From NCBI GenBank assembly GCA_009760855.2, contig WPIO01000098.1, positions 191,001 to 255,000 on the forward strand: a stretch of DNA of 64,000 nt. The letters run 5' to 3'. Source of the DNA: Cristatella mucedo. Taxonomy: Eukaryota; Bryozoa; Phylactolaemata; Cristatellidae. The notes beneath the pieces are model-generated. The model saw only the letters and a program-made list of their open reading frames with translations, had not been told where the DNA came from and searched no databases. Shown here one piece after another: positions 1 through 10,737 of the stretch. The position numbers were made by a program, and so were the translations under genes. The stretch's first letter is position 1; each line of letters begins with the position of its first letter.

Positions 1-512
1 CGGTGGGGAAATAGTTCTGATAGGCAGGGTTCAACCAGAGATTGAAGAGAACTAAAAGTGAATGACAGAACATTGATGTCGATACACTGTTTGATTGGGA
101 GCCAGTGCAGGTTGGGGAGAAGTGGTGTGATATGGCAACTGCTATGCTCATGACAGAAATGCCTGGTTTCAGAGCTTTGCACCAACAGTACGCGTTCGAT
201 TGCACAGATCGGCAGACCAACAAGTACTGAGTTGCAGAAGTCAAGACGGGATGTCGCAAACACATGGGCCAAATTGGATGTCGTATTCTTGTCTAAGCAA
301 GCCTGAATTTTAGCAATGTTGCTTAGCTGAAAGTACGAAGATTTTGATGGCGGAGCTGGATTGGTCGTCAAATGAAAGGTTAATTTGGAACAGGATATAC
401 ATATCTCTCGCAAAAGTAACAGGCGATATGCTTGCAAGCTGATCTCGACCGTTAATCTCTCCAGTTACTGAGTCAGACTTACTTTGCCCGTACTTAGTAA
501 GATGGTTTCATT
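1..512 (-). mobile_element. LINE-A (L2-clade) fragment, reverse transcriptase C-terminal part
   Basis: The + strand matches, in order, the other LINE-A copies of this window (for example 59029-59845): a block beginning near TGATAGGCAGG, the AGCCAGTGCAGGT block at about 107, and the GAGTTGCAGAAGTCAAGACG block at about 230. Reading - strand, these encode the degraded C-terminal part of an L2-type RT (relatives of SRLDFCNSLL and LHWLP). The copy enters from outside the window and is broken by stops and indels. Similarity fades near 512, in the region after the catalytic box. Confidence 0.75.
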
Positions 513-554
513 AACAGGCTTGAATCAGCATGATGCATAATTCACGGCAGTTTT

Positions 555-650
555 TAGATTAATATTTATTAATAGTGATTGTAATAGTAAAAATAATTTG
601 ATGTTTGTATAGCGCCTCAAGTGAACCCAACTCCTATTAAGACGCCTTGC
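555..650 (-). repeat. possible diverged LINE-A/SINE-1 tail
   Basis: An AT-rich stretch followed by TTTGTATAGCGCCTCAAGTGAACC resembles the reverse-oriented LINE-A tail (AATAAT, then TTGATATAGCGCCCTCAGAG). The match is partial and could be chance. Confidence 0.3.
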
Positions 651-1504
651 ACCTCGCTTAAAGAGAAACAATAACCAAATAGGTAATGTGCTTAGGCAGA
701 CAAGCAAAAGCGTGCAATAATGATCACGCTAAATATTTTTCCTTCGCATCGGTGCCTCTTTCAGGAATCCAGATTCGGATGGATTCTCGATTCTTCCGAA
801 CCGCAGTGAGCTGCCACGCCGCTGCAAATATGAGCAGGACATCTAAGCCTTTGCTTTTGACGCTTGCCTATTCCGTAACGTAGCACGGTCGTAGACGGTG
901 ATCGATGTGCAAAAGCACTAAGTTGTCGTTAGAGATTAGTAGAGATTGCTTCCATCAAAGAGAATAGTGGAGGCAGCTTCTGCATGACCAACGGCTTCAA
1001 GGATGACGATGACACCAGCAGGCTGCTCGCAGGCTGCCACGCGAGAGCTCGATTAAAGTGCACTCGGACGCTCTTCTGCATTTTCCGCTTCGAGAAGAAT
1101 AAGAGAAACTCGTGGAAAAGAGTCGTCGAATTAAAGTGTGCGACCTTTCAGTGACAGTGGCCTTGAAGTTATTCTTGGTCAGTTAGACATTACTGATTGA
1201 GAAGTTAACTTTGCAATCGAAAGGGCACCTATGCTAGACGGTATTTATGACGGTATTTATGTAAACTGCGGAGCTGTTGACCACTGAATAGCATATGCTA
1301 AAGTCCGACTGTCATTCAGTTCCCTGGCTACACCATCCCGGGTGCCATTCGCAGAGGTCACCGGTCAGATGCTATTCGCAGAGGTCAGAGGTTATCAGGT
1401 TCCCCCCTCTCTTATTTCGATGCCATACAACATCCAAACGAAATTTCGAAGAGGAGAGGTCTGGTTCCCTAAAGTGTCATTCCTTAAATTGTCATTTTCA
1501 AGTA
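651..1504. other. unassigned intergenic sequence
   Basis: No recognisable gene is seen. The short open frames here match no family I know. A short direct repeat (ATTCGCAGAGGTCA, twice at about 1347-1390) is the only local structure seen. Confidence 0.4.
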
Positions 1505-1600
1505 ACAGTCTTCATTCCTTTGCAGCAAATGTTAAGTGCCTAGAAAGAGATTGAGTTCTCCGAGGGCGCTGTATCGAGTGCATTATTATTATTATTTCTT
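1505..1600 (+). mobile_element. LINE-A 3' end
   Basis: CTTTGCAGCAAATGTTAAGTGCC, then AGAAAGAGATTGAGTTCTCC, GAGGGCGCTGTAT and an (ATT)n tail: the plus-oriented LINE-A 3' terminus seen also at 17.8, 33.9 and 39.8 kb. The copy is truncated to its last ~90 bp and sits just before the large minisatellite. Confidence 0.75.
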
Positions 1601-1653
1601 CAGGGAACATGTCAGCACGTGCAACGCGTCTCCTGATTGTGTAGCTGCTGCAC

Positions 1654-4600
1654 GATTCACACTCTTCTGTCTTATTGTATTCACTCTTCTTATTGTACTC
1701 TTTCTTTATTGTCTTCACTCTTCTCATTGTACTCTTTCTTTATTGTATTCACTCTTCTTACTGTACTCTTTCTTTATTGTATTCACTCTTCTTATTGTAC
1801 TCTTTCTTTATTGTATTCACTCTTCTTATTGTACTCTTTCTTTATTGTATTCACTCTTCTTATTGTACTCTTTCTTTATTGTATTCACTCTTCTTATTGT
1901 ACTCTTTCTTTATTGTATTCACTCTTGTACTCTTTCTTTATTGTATTCAATCTTGTACTCTTTCTTTATTGTATTCACTCTTTTTATTGTACTCTTTCTT
2001 TATTGTATTCACTCTCGTACTCTTTCTTTATTGTATTCACTCTTCTTATTGTACTCTTTCTTTATTGTATTCACTCTTCTTATTGTACTCTTTCTTTATT
2101 GTATTCAATCTTCTTACTGTACTCTTTCTTTATTGTATTCACTCTTCTTACTGTACTCTTTCTTTATTGTATTCAATCTTCTTACTGTACTCTTTCTTTA
2201 TTGTATTCACTCTTCTTACTGTACTCTTTCTTTATTGTATTCAATCTTCTTACTGTACTCTTTCTTTATTGTATTCACTCTTCTTATTGTACTCTTTCTT
2301 TATTGTCTTCACTCTTCTTATTGTACTCTTTCTTTATTGTATTCACTCTTCTTATTGTACTCTTTCTTTATTGTATTCACTCTTCTTATTGTACTCTTTC
2401 TTTATTGTATTCACTCTTCTTATTGTACTCTTTCTTTATTGTATTCACTCTTCTTATTGTACTCTTTCTTTATTGTATTCACTCTTCTTATTGTACTCTT
2501 TCTTTATTGAATTCACTCTTCTTATTGTACTCTTTCTTTATTGTATTCACTCTTCTTATTGTACTCTTTCTTTATTGTATTCACTCTTCTTATTGTACTC
2601 TTTCTTTATTGTATTCACTCTTCTTATTGTACTCTTTCTTTATTGTATTCACTCTTGTACTCTTTCTTTATTGTATTCAATCTTGTACTCTTTCTTTATT
2701 GTATTCACTCTTTTTATTGTACTCTTTCTTTATTGTATTCACTCTCGTACTCTTTCTTTATTGTATTCACTCTTCTTATTGTACTCTTTCTTTATTGTAT
2801 TCACTCTTCTTACTGTACTCTTTCTTTATTGTATTCAATCTTCTTACTGTACTCTTTCTTTATTGTATTCAATCTTCTTACTGTACTCTTTCTTTATTGT
2901 ATTCAATCTTCTTACTGTACTCTTTCTTTATTGTATTCACTCTTCTTACTGTACTCTTTCTTTATTGTATTCAATCTTCTTACTGTACTCTTTCTTTATT
3001 GTATTCACTCTTCTTATTGTACTCTTTCTTTATTGTATTCACTCTTCTTATTGTACTCTTTCTTTATTGTATTCACTCTTCTTATTGTACTCTTTCTTTA
3101 TTGTATTCAATCTTCTTACTGTACTCTTTCTTTATTGTATTCACTCTTCTTACTGTACTCTTTCTTTTTGTATTCAATCTTCTTACTGTACTCTTTCTTT
3201 ATTGTATTCACTCTTCTTACTGTACTCTTTCTTTATTGTATTCAATCTTCTTACTGTACTCTTTCTTTATTGTATTCACTCTTCTTATTGTACTCTTTCT
3301 TTATTGTCTTCACTCTTCTTATTGTACTCTTTCTTTATTGTATTCACTCTTCTTATTGTACTCTTTCTTTATTGTATTCACTCTTCTTATTGTACTCTTT
3401 CTTTATTGTATTCACTCTTCTTATTGTACTCTTTCTTTATTGTCTTCACTCTTCTTATTGTACTCTTTCTTTATTGTATTCACTCTTCTTATTGTACTCT
3501 TTCTTTATTGAATTCACTCTTCTTATTGTACTCTTTCTTTATTGTATTCACTCTTCTTATTGTACTCTTTCTTTATTGTATTCACTCTTCTTATTGTACT
3601 CTTTCTTTATTGTATTCACTCTTCTTACTGTACTCTTTCTTTATTGTATTCAATCTTCTTACTGTACTCTTTCTTTATTGTATTCACTCTTCTTATTGTA
3701 CTCTTTCTTTATTGTATTCACTCTTCTTATTGTACTCTTTCTTTATTGTATTCACTCTTCTTATTGTACTCTTTCTTTATTGTATTCAATCTTCTTACTG
3801 TACTCTTTCTTTATTGTATTCACTCTTCTTACTGTACTCTTTCTTTATTGTATTCAATCTTCTTACTGTACTCTTTCTTTATTGTATTCACTCTTCTTAC
3901 TGTACTCTTTCTTTATTGTATTCAATCTTCTTACTGTACTCTTTCTTTATTGTATTCACTCTTCTTATTGTACTCTTTCTTTATTGTCTTCACTCTTCTT
4001 ATTGTACTCTTTCTTTATTGTATTCACTCTTCTTATTGTACTCTTTCTTTATTGTATTCACTCTTCTTATTGTACTCTTTCTTTATTGTATTCACTCTTC
4101 TTATTGTACTCTTTCTTTATTGTATTCACTCTTCTTATTGTACTCTTTCTTTATTGTATTCACTCTTCTTATTGTACTCTTTCTTTATTGAATTCACTCT
4201 TCTTATTGTACTCTTTCTTTATTGTATTCACTCTTCTTATTGTACTCTTTCTTTATTGTATTCACTCTTCTTATTGTACTCTTTTTTTATTGTATTCACT
4301 CTTCTTATTGTACTCTTTCTTTATTGTATTCACTCTTCTTATTGTACTCTTTCTTTATTGTATTCACTCTTCTTATTGTACTCTTTCTTTATTGTATTCA
4401 CTCTTCTTATTGTACTCTCTTTATTGTATTCACTCTTCTTATTGTACTCTTTCTTTATTGTATTCACTCTTCTTATTGTACTCTTTCTTTATTGTATTCA
4501 CTCTTCTTATTGTACTCTTTCTTTATTGTATTCACTCTTCTTACTGTACTCTTTCTTTATTGTATTCACTCTTGTACTCTTTCTTTATTGTATTCACTCT

Positions 4601-4768
4601 TGTACTCTTTCTTTATTGTATTCAATCTTGTACTCTTTCTTTATTGTATTCAATCTTCTTATTGTACTCTTTCTTTATTGTATTCACTCTTCTTATTGTA
4701 CTCTTTCTTTATTGTATTCACTCTTCTTATTGTACTCTTCCTTTATTGTATTCACTCTTCTTCTGTCA
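1654..4768. repeat. 34-bp minisatellite, about 90 units, with higher-order pattern
   Basis: The unit is TTGTATTCACTCTTC + TTATTGTACTCTTTC + TTTA (34 bp). Variants are shared among units: CACTC/CAATC, TTATTG/TTACTG, TTGTCTTC, and a shortened ~28-bp unit lacking CTTATT. Rare variants recur at a distance: TTGAATTC occurs near 2510, 3511 and 4191, and a run of shortened units at about 1920-2040 recurs at about 2645-2765. This indicates block duplication. Because 34 is not a multiple of 3 and most units lack stops, all three + frames stay open for long stretches. The encoded SLLYSLFLLYSFF-like strings are an artefact. Both edges carry a CACTCTTCT(T)CTGTC sequence (about 1660 and 4758). Confidence 0.95.
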
Positions 4769-4917
4769 TCTAGGAGCGACCTGCGATACCCAACCTTGCT
4801 GTTCTTGGACGACGCAGCTGTAAATAGAGTCCCGAGACTCCGGACGCCGGCTATACAAGCAGCACTAATGGCTGTGCACATTCTCGCAGACGACGAGCAG
4901 ATAATGGCAAGAGACAG

Positions 4918-5082
4918 GCCGTGACTGGCTTGAAGGTAAGGTGCTCGCTCTTCCCAACCCCAGTCGTGGGTTCGAATCCTGCAGAGGGCAATCCTTAATT
5001 CCCAACTGCAATCCTCGGTGATAGCCGTTAAGGCTCTTCTCCTTATATACAAAATGAGGCTGTTAAATCAGATAATATTTAT
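4918..5082 (+). mobile_element. SINE-2 (tRNA-derived) copy
   Basis: A B-box-like GTGGGTTCGAATCCTGCAG is followed by GGTGATAGCCGTTAAGGCTC and a terminal GAGGCTGTTAAATCAG tail ending in AT-rich sequence. The same arrangement recurs across the window, so this is an interspersed family rather than a tRNA gene. The A-box half is poorly conserved in this copy. Confidence 0.8.
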
Positions 5083-5084
5083 TT

Positions 5085-5258
5085 ATTGGTGAGTCGTGAT
5101 GGCTCACTATGTAAGGCGGTTGCTTTCATGACCTCGGTCCCGAAGTCGTGGGTTCGAATCCTGCAGCGGGCGATCCTTTATTGCTGCTGCAAGCGGCGGT
5201 GATAGCCGCAGGGGCTCTTCTGTCACTATACAAAAAGGCTGTTTAATCAGCTAGTATT
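5085..5258 (+). mobile_element. SINE-2 copy
   Basis: Near full length: a head (CGTGATGGCTCACTATGTAAGG), an anticodon-like loop region (CATGACCTCGGTCCCGAAG), a B box (GGTTCGAATCC), a body (GGCGGTGATAGCCGC) and a tail (CTATACAAAAAGGCTG, AATCAGCTAGTATTAT). It lies directly behind another SINE-2, giving a same-strand pair. Confidence 0.85.
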
Positions 5259-6164
5259 ATAAAAGACCGTGACGATAGGATGCTTTGCTTTTGTCGGCAG
5301 CCCACTTAAAGCGCAAAAACAAGTATATCTGCTCAGGTCAGAAAGTCTGCATTCGTCTGACTTGATTCACTGATCGGCGCACTAGTTCGCAGAACGATTA
5401 CAGCATGGCATACAGAAATACAATAAAGCCTCTGAATAGAAATTGTGTGATTCCAGAATTAAATCGTACTTCAACTGCAGCTAAGCTCTGCTTGCAGAAA
5501 TAAGGAAGGGTCGAGTTCTGATAAGACTACGGCTGCACACAGTGACCTCAGAGGTCTCGGGTTGAAGTCCCAATGATGACGCGGCACGTTCTCCTTTCTT
5601 AATCCAATATTTATCTGGGAGATGCGAATAAATAACGCGTCAAGGTCAACCTCTGCAATTGCTTCGTCAACCTCTACAATTGTGAATGTAGGTGACTCAA
5701 CGCGAGGACGTACGTCCGAAAGTATGAGTCAGACGTGCATTCAAAAGATGGTAGCCAGTGATCAATCCATGAATTTCGATGTATCTAGTGAGACTTGCTA
5801 ACTTAAAAACCTAATATCGGTTCAGCCTGAGAAGTAAGTAGAGTGCTACTGCCATCAGTGCGCAGGCGCAGCCACTTGATAACTACTCTAAAACAATTCC
5901 TAATATTGTTGGGTACATTTAGTTGAGCAAGTCCATGATTCATGAAAAGTAAAGGACCAGGATGTTAAATGACGTATGCAGCAAACATATTCAACCGTAA
6001 TCAGAAATTTGATAAAGTTGTGTTAAACTAGCAGAGCAACACTCACCTGTCAAATTTCACTCCGATATGTAAAGTATTAGCTGAATTATGGATTTTACAA
6101 GGCACAAACCTACACGTGAAATGAAGCTGCATAAAAGTCAAAAGAATTCAACTCAACAAGCGGC
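5259..6164. other. unassigned; one tRNA-like B-box motif
   Basis: No gene is recognised. At about 5555 the motif CGGGTTGAAGTCCC resembles a Pol III B box and may be the remnant of another SINE. I see no convincing A box or cloverleaf. Two near-identical ~20-bp stretches (GTCAACCTCTGCAATT and GTCAACCTCTACAATT) lie at about 5645-5685. Confidence 0.35.
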
Positions 6165-6608
6165 ACGGTGTCCACAAAAGATTTGAGGTTTGTAAGAGAT
6201 ATAGTTAAGCAGTCAGTTTCCGAAAAGTGGGTGGTACGATGCTTGGCCTGGTGGGGATTAGATCTGATAGGTAGGCTGGAGCCAAAGAATGAAGGGATCT
6301 GAAAGTGAGTGACAAAACCTTTAAGTCGATGCGTTGCTTGGCTAGGAGCCAGTGCAGGTCGGCGAAAAGTGGTGTGATGTGGCAACTACGACGGTCGCGA
6401 CAGATAAGCCTGGCTTCAGAGTTTTGCACCAGCTGGAAGCACCTGATTGCACAGGCCGGTCGACCAGCAAGCAGTGATTTACAGAAGTCAAGACGGGATG
6501 TCACAAATGCACGGACCAATTTAGATGTGGTATCGCTGTATAAACAAGGCCGATTTGTAGCAATATTATGTAGCTGAAAGTAGGCAAACTCGACTGTGGA
6601 TCTGATGA
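6165..6608 (-). mobile_element. LINE-A fragment with RT C-terminus
   Basis: The - strand encodes RAFVTSRLDFCKSLLAG, RCFQLVQNSEARLIC and HITPLFADLHWL, the conserved C-terminal region of L2-clade RTs. The copy ends abruptly after GATCTGATG near 6607, where other copies continue with TGGTCGTCTAA. It lacks the terminal 3' block seen in full-tail copies, so it is truncated at both ends. Confidence 0.85.
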
Positions 6609-7549
6609 CGGAGAAGATTCGTTCGTGTCAACAACGAGATTTCTGCGCTCAGATAGCTTATCATTGTGCTTTCGATGACTTTGGAACGGTGGTCTTTTTT
6701 ATCGCGATGCTTACGCGATTTCTTTTTCGGTGACTTCGTAGAGATTGGAACTTGTTGAGTTCGGTGCCGCAATGTTTATGCACTTGCCTGTCAGCCAACT
6801 ATGGGTGTCTTCGACCATGCTGTAGCTGCTGAATCGGCGTCTCTCTAAAGCTAATGAATCTGAGTTCACGTTCCGATTAGTGGTAACTTATCAGTTCACT
6901 GCGTTTCGACAGCCTGCCAGTGGGTGTTCGCTCAGTTAAGAGATCTTTTAAGGTGCGAGTTCGTCGGAGTGTAAGATGAGGTTCGATTCTAGAGCACGAA
7001 TTTAGCACGGTAGTAGAAGGAAGAAGAGACCGACGATCAGAGCGACGACAGGGAGGGACTAGGACGCATCCACTGCGAGCCCAAGCGCCAAGCGGAGGAC
7101 TGTCCTCTGTCTTGACACGAACGCGGGGCTTGCCGAATTTCGGTCGAGCGTGGCTGACCTGTTCTGAGCTTACCTCGCCGATGAGCAATCGGAGGCGAAG
7201 CAATCGGGGGTTGCAGCTACCACCCCTAGCCCGGCAGACGGGAGCCGATTCTGACACCTGGTCGGATGGCCAGCAGCAGTGCTTTCTCAGCTGCTCGCCC
7301 CTGCGTGCTTGGCCAGGTTGCACTGGCCATTTTTGTGTCATTCGGCCAATTTTCGCTTACCGCAGGAGCCGAGGGACGATCCCAGACGGCCTTCACAGGG
7401 GGGCAACGCCCCCAGACTCCCTGCGCGTGCCGAGCAGGTGCTCCAATCCAAAGGCTTCGCCTCCTGTAAGATTACAGTGCAATTAAGTCGCGAGTGAACG
7501 TGATGAACATTCTGCGTTGGTCGTTTGCTCATGCTCATGATGGATTCAT
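6609..7549. other. unassigned, GC-richer in 7050-7450
   Basis: Open frames of up to ~150 codons overlap on both strands around 7050-7450. They look like by-products of local GC richness. No domain, splice pattern or family was recognised. Confidence 0.35.
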
Positions 7550-7712
7550 GCTCAGCGAGCTGGTTTGGTCTAGCGGTTAGGGTGCTCGCCCCGACCCCGA
7601 GGTCTGACTGAGGTCGTGGGCTCGAGCCCCGAGGCATGTGTGAAGCGCCTGAATAGAGATTAAGTTCTCTTGGGGCGCTATACAAATGAACTTTATATTT
7701 ATATTTATAACT
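7550..7712 (+). mobile_element. SINE-1 (tRNA head + LINE-A tail)
   Basis: The head GAGCTGGTTTGGTCTAGCGG contains an A-box-like element, and GTGGGCTCGAGCCCCGAGG holds the B box (GGCTCGAGCCC). The tail (GCGCCTGAATAGAGATTAAG, TTCTCTTGGGGCGCTATAC) matches the LINE-A 3' end (GCGCCTAGAGAGAGATTGAG, TTCTCTGAGG) over about 40 bp. This is the structure expected of a tRNA-derived SINE that borrows its partner LINE's 3' recognition sequence. Confidence 0.88.
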
Positions 7713-8252
7713 AATAAATCTGCCACGTGCTGCCTTTAATACGTTCCAGACTGTTTTGACTGAACTCGAGGCTGACGAGACAGGTTTGGTCAGGCAAAGC
7801 CAGTGAGGAACAGGTTAGGCAGCAGTAGCAATCACTTGTATAACTGTGCAAGGAGGTTTGAGCCTCTCTGTGTCCTGAGAACTAATCGGATTCTAGTTTT
7901 CAAATCATTTGAGGTAGAGCTGAAGCCGCCAAATGTGCTCGCCCTAGTGGAGAGCGGATGGACCGAATGCCAAGGAAAAAAGCCAAGGACGATAAGTAAG
8001 ATCACGCAAGCCCGGCTTGTCGCTCTTGACGCCTTTCGGTGATGAAGATGAATAAAAGGTGGCTAGAAGACTGCGGCGAAGAAGGCACCTCAAAATTGTA
8101 GGTAGTTAAGAGTGCCAGCGCCTAAATACCTGTCAAAGCCAAGCTTTGAAACCTACTCTTATTTTTTGCATTAGGCTTATTTCATTTTCGTAGCCTAGGA
8201 CGGGCTTACCTCAGGAAATGGGCAGTGAAACGGTGGAATAACAATGCTAATA
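7713..8252. other. unassigned
   Basis: Nothing recognisable. One short frame (7803-8042) starts with a non-ATG codon and matches nothing I know. Confidence 0.35.
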
Positions 8253-8345
8253 ACAATAATAATACATTTGATATAGCAACCTCAGAGAACCCGATTTCTT
8301 TCAAGGCACTTTTACATTTGCTGCAAAGGAAGCACGATCGACTGT
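8253..8345 (-). mobile_element. LINE-A 3' end
   Basis: AATAATAATACATTTGATAT, then CAGAGAACCCGATTTCTTTC and CATTTGCTGCAAAGGAAG: the reverse complement of the LINE-A terminus with its (ATT)n tail. Confidence 0.75.
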
Positions 8346-8552
8346 CTTACCGCACCGGTCAGACTATGACTGCCCGAGAGACGGTTAGTGGCTCCTGAAT
8401 TAAATCCTGCCGGAAACGAATATCTAATATTTGTAGTTAGCTGAGCTTCGCCGAAGTAAGTTGTACCGTATGTGTGGAGCCGTATAGTCTTGTCCGCCTG
8501 TGCTAATGAAATAGACGGGTTTACGTTAGCAGCGCAGACATTTATTATTAAG

Positions 8553-8645
8553 ATAAATTAATAATACCGTTGATATAGCGCCGTCAGAGAAACCGGTCTC
8601 TTTCTAGGCACTTTACGCTTGCCGCAAAGGAAGCACGATTAGCTG
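8553..8645 (-). mobile_element. LINE-A 3' end
   Basis: A second reverse-oriented terminus (TTGATATAGCGCCGTCAGAG, TCTCTTTCTAGGCACTTTAC), same orientation as the copy 300 bp upstream. Only ~90 bp is retained. Confidence 0.75.
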
Positions 8646-10546
8646 CTCTTTATTGCCGTCGAGTTCCGCAGCCATCGGAATGTTTGCGGAAGTCGAGGAA
8701 GCAGCTGCAGCTTGCTAACGGCACTTTTGCGCTGCTGCAGCTTCTCATGTATCTATCACGCATCGGGCAACGTGCCGTTGTGAGCGCGCCGGCTGCGTTC
8801 GTGGCCAAAGCGTCGTGCAGAAGCCACCGCTGCACGTTCGCAGCAGGGAAACCTGGGCTTGTGAGCGCGCCCTGGCATGCGCTCTTCCTGCTCCGAAATT
8901 GGGAAGCTCCGAGCTCTCAACCTATCGAATTAGTATTATTAGCGAGTGTAGCTGAAGCAACTAAAAACAAAGCACTATTTTGCTATCTTAAAATAATTAA
9001 CTCTCTTTCCACGCATTGTTACAAACGCTCGCTGTGCGGCTTCCGCGTCTGGTCAGAACTAGGCCGCAAACGCGGTGCTCGTAACGGTGCAAGACTAATA
9101 TCAGTGACGCCTGAACCTTGTAGCACGGCTAGCGACGAAGAGCGCCCACGCACCGTCACATATCAAGTCGGTATCCATAATGTAGATATGTTTATTTGAA
9201 AGCAGCGTACGGTTACAGGCGCTTAAGAGCAGCCGTGGCGTACACCAGCGGCGCGGTGACCTAGAACTCAGACCAGCTCCGATGCCAAAGTGCCGCGTCA
9301 AGAATCTCAACTGCCAGCCTATCTCAGGGCACCGGCTTTCTGTGCGACCCCGGCAGTAAACTAGCATACAGTCATACGATCGTGAATTATAGTATCCGCC
9401 ATAATCCGGCTGGTTTAGCTGGCGCCGAAATTTCAGCATTTTATTCATGCTGCTAAGTTAAGATACTATACCGTTCGTAATCGGCTTCAGGCTGATCGAG
9501 CATTGTATACAATTGTAAGTTTCAAAGAGACGGCAACTGACTGACAGAGCTTCTACGTAGATGGCCAGTTGTCACTCGTTATATCACAGGGCTGCTACGC
9601 GAGAACTGAATGTTTTAGCAGCGTGGTTCTATGATTGAATGCTACTGACGGAGGGGTCTGTGCCCCCAATCGGCTGTTCCGTGCGGCCAATGCTGGTACG
9701 TCAAGGCCGTTTAACCGCGTTCTTAGCGTGGCGTTTTTAGATGCCGAGCGTGAGAAGTCAGCCGCCCCACTAAAGTACCCGCCGGGAACAGCGAACAATC
9801 AAACCGGCAACAGCAGCTGTCGCATCGGTCATGCGACTGCACAGGCGGATACGGGTCTGCCGCGCCATTTTAAGTCACTGCAATGTTGAAAGATAAACGT
9901 CGACAGGGCGGGTGTCGCTGGGAGCGGCGGAAGTAGTAATCGGCCTTGACCTCGTATGTAAACGCTCGTTCAATCCGATGGCTGCGCCTGATAGTCTGTC
10001 CGGGAACATCGAAGTTCGAACTGAGCTGAGACCATTTCAAACTGATCTAAGGAGCTTTCAACCAGCCAAAAGGTTCTATAACGTATTTACGCGGCTCCTA
10101 CACCCGCCGCTTAAAGCGGTCGTCCTGGCTACAGCTTGGCGCTAGGAAGGGGCGTTGGCCCCTGGGATGAGTCCTCTAGGATGAGTGGTGCTGCTTTACC
10201 GCTGTGCACGCGCTGCGTACGAATCGTGGACCGTTCGCCTCGCAATTTCTTGTGGGAAGTGCTTGCATTTTCCGGATAGATAGTTGCTAATAACCCCGGG
10301 ATGTGGCTGTAGCGATGTATCCCCCTCCCAACCGTAACTGGTCTAACATGCAGCCCTAGTTAGCAGCTGCCAGTTCAAGTTAGTTTCGCGTACAGATGCA
10401 ACGAGCTTTCTTCATTATAAGTCCTTTCTGGTTTTCTTTCCCATTTAAGGTATCGTTTGTGCTGTGTAAGTCGCGTGCCGTATGGCTTCAACTAGGTCTA
10501 GGTTAAGCTTAACTGCCGCATCTGCGACCAGCTATTACTAATGGAA
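8646..10546. other. unassigned 1.9 kb
   Basis: The longest frame (8684-9199, + strand) begins at TTG, has no recognisable domain, and is crossed by frames on the other strand. No interspersed family is recognised. It is GC-rich and CpG-rich at 8650-8900. I see no supported gene. Confidence 0.35.
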
Positions 10547-10640
10547 AATAATACATTTATATAGCGCCCTCGGATAACTGAATCTCTTTTTAGGAACTTT
10601 ACATATGCTGTAGAGAAAGCGTGATCGTATGGTTACCAAT
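10547..10640 (-). mobile_element. LINE-A 3' end, left half of an inverted pair
   Basis: AATACATTTATATAGCGCCC, then ACTGAATCTCTTTTTAGGAAC and a variant of the TTTGCTGCAAAGG block. It faces the plus-oriented terminus at 10664-10735, so the two could form an imperfect hairpin. Confidence 0.7.
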
Positions 10641-10663
10641 GGCATGCACATTAAGGGTGGCAG

Positions 10664-10735
10664 AAAATGTAAAGTGCCTAGAAAGAGATCTAGTTTACCG
10701 AGGGTGCTGTACAAATGCATTATTATTATTATAAT
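10664..10735 (+). mobile_element. LINE-A 3' end, right half of an inverted pair
   Basis: GTAAAGTGCCTAGAAAGAG, then GAGGGTGCTGTACAAATGC and (ATT)n. It has the opposite orientation to its two LINE-A neighbours on either side. Confidence 0.75.
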
Positions 10736-10737
10736 AA

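Noticed and set aside
1654-4768. CRISPR array
   Set aside because: Units are contiguous with no unique spacers, and the genome is eukaryotic.
1536-4924. Very long forward open frames (up to 838 codons) of repeating SLLYSLFLLYSFF-type sequence
   Set aside because: They are the three frames of the 34-bp minisatellite, lack any non-repetitive coding context, and arise from stop-poor repeat units.
5130-5180. tRNA gene call from A/B-box-like sequence
   Set aside because: The sequence recurs many times with a common non-tRNA body and tail, so it is a SINE; no good cloverleaf was seen.
8684-9199. 171-codon open frame
   Set aside because: Starts at TTG, has no family resemblance, and is crossed by other frames.
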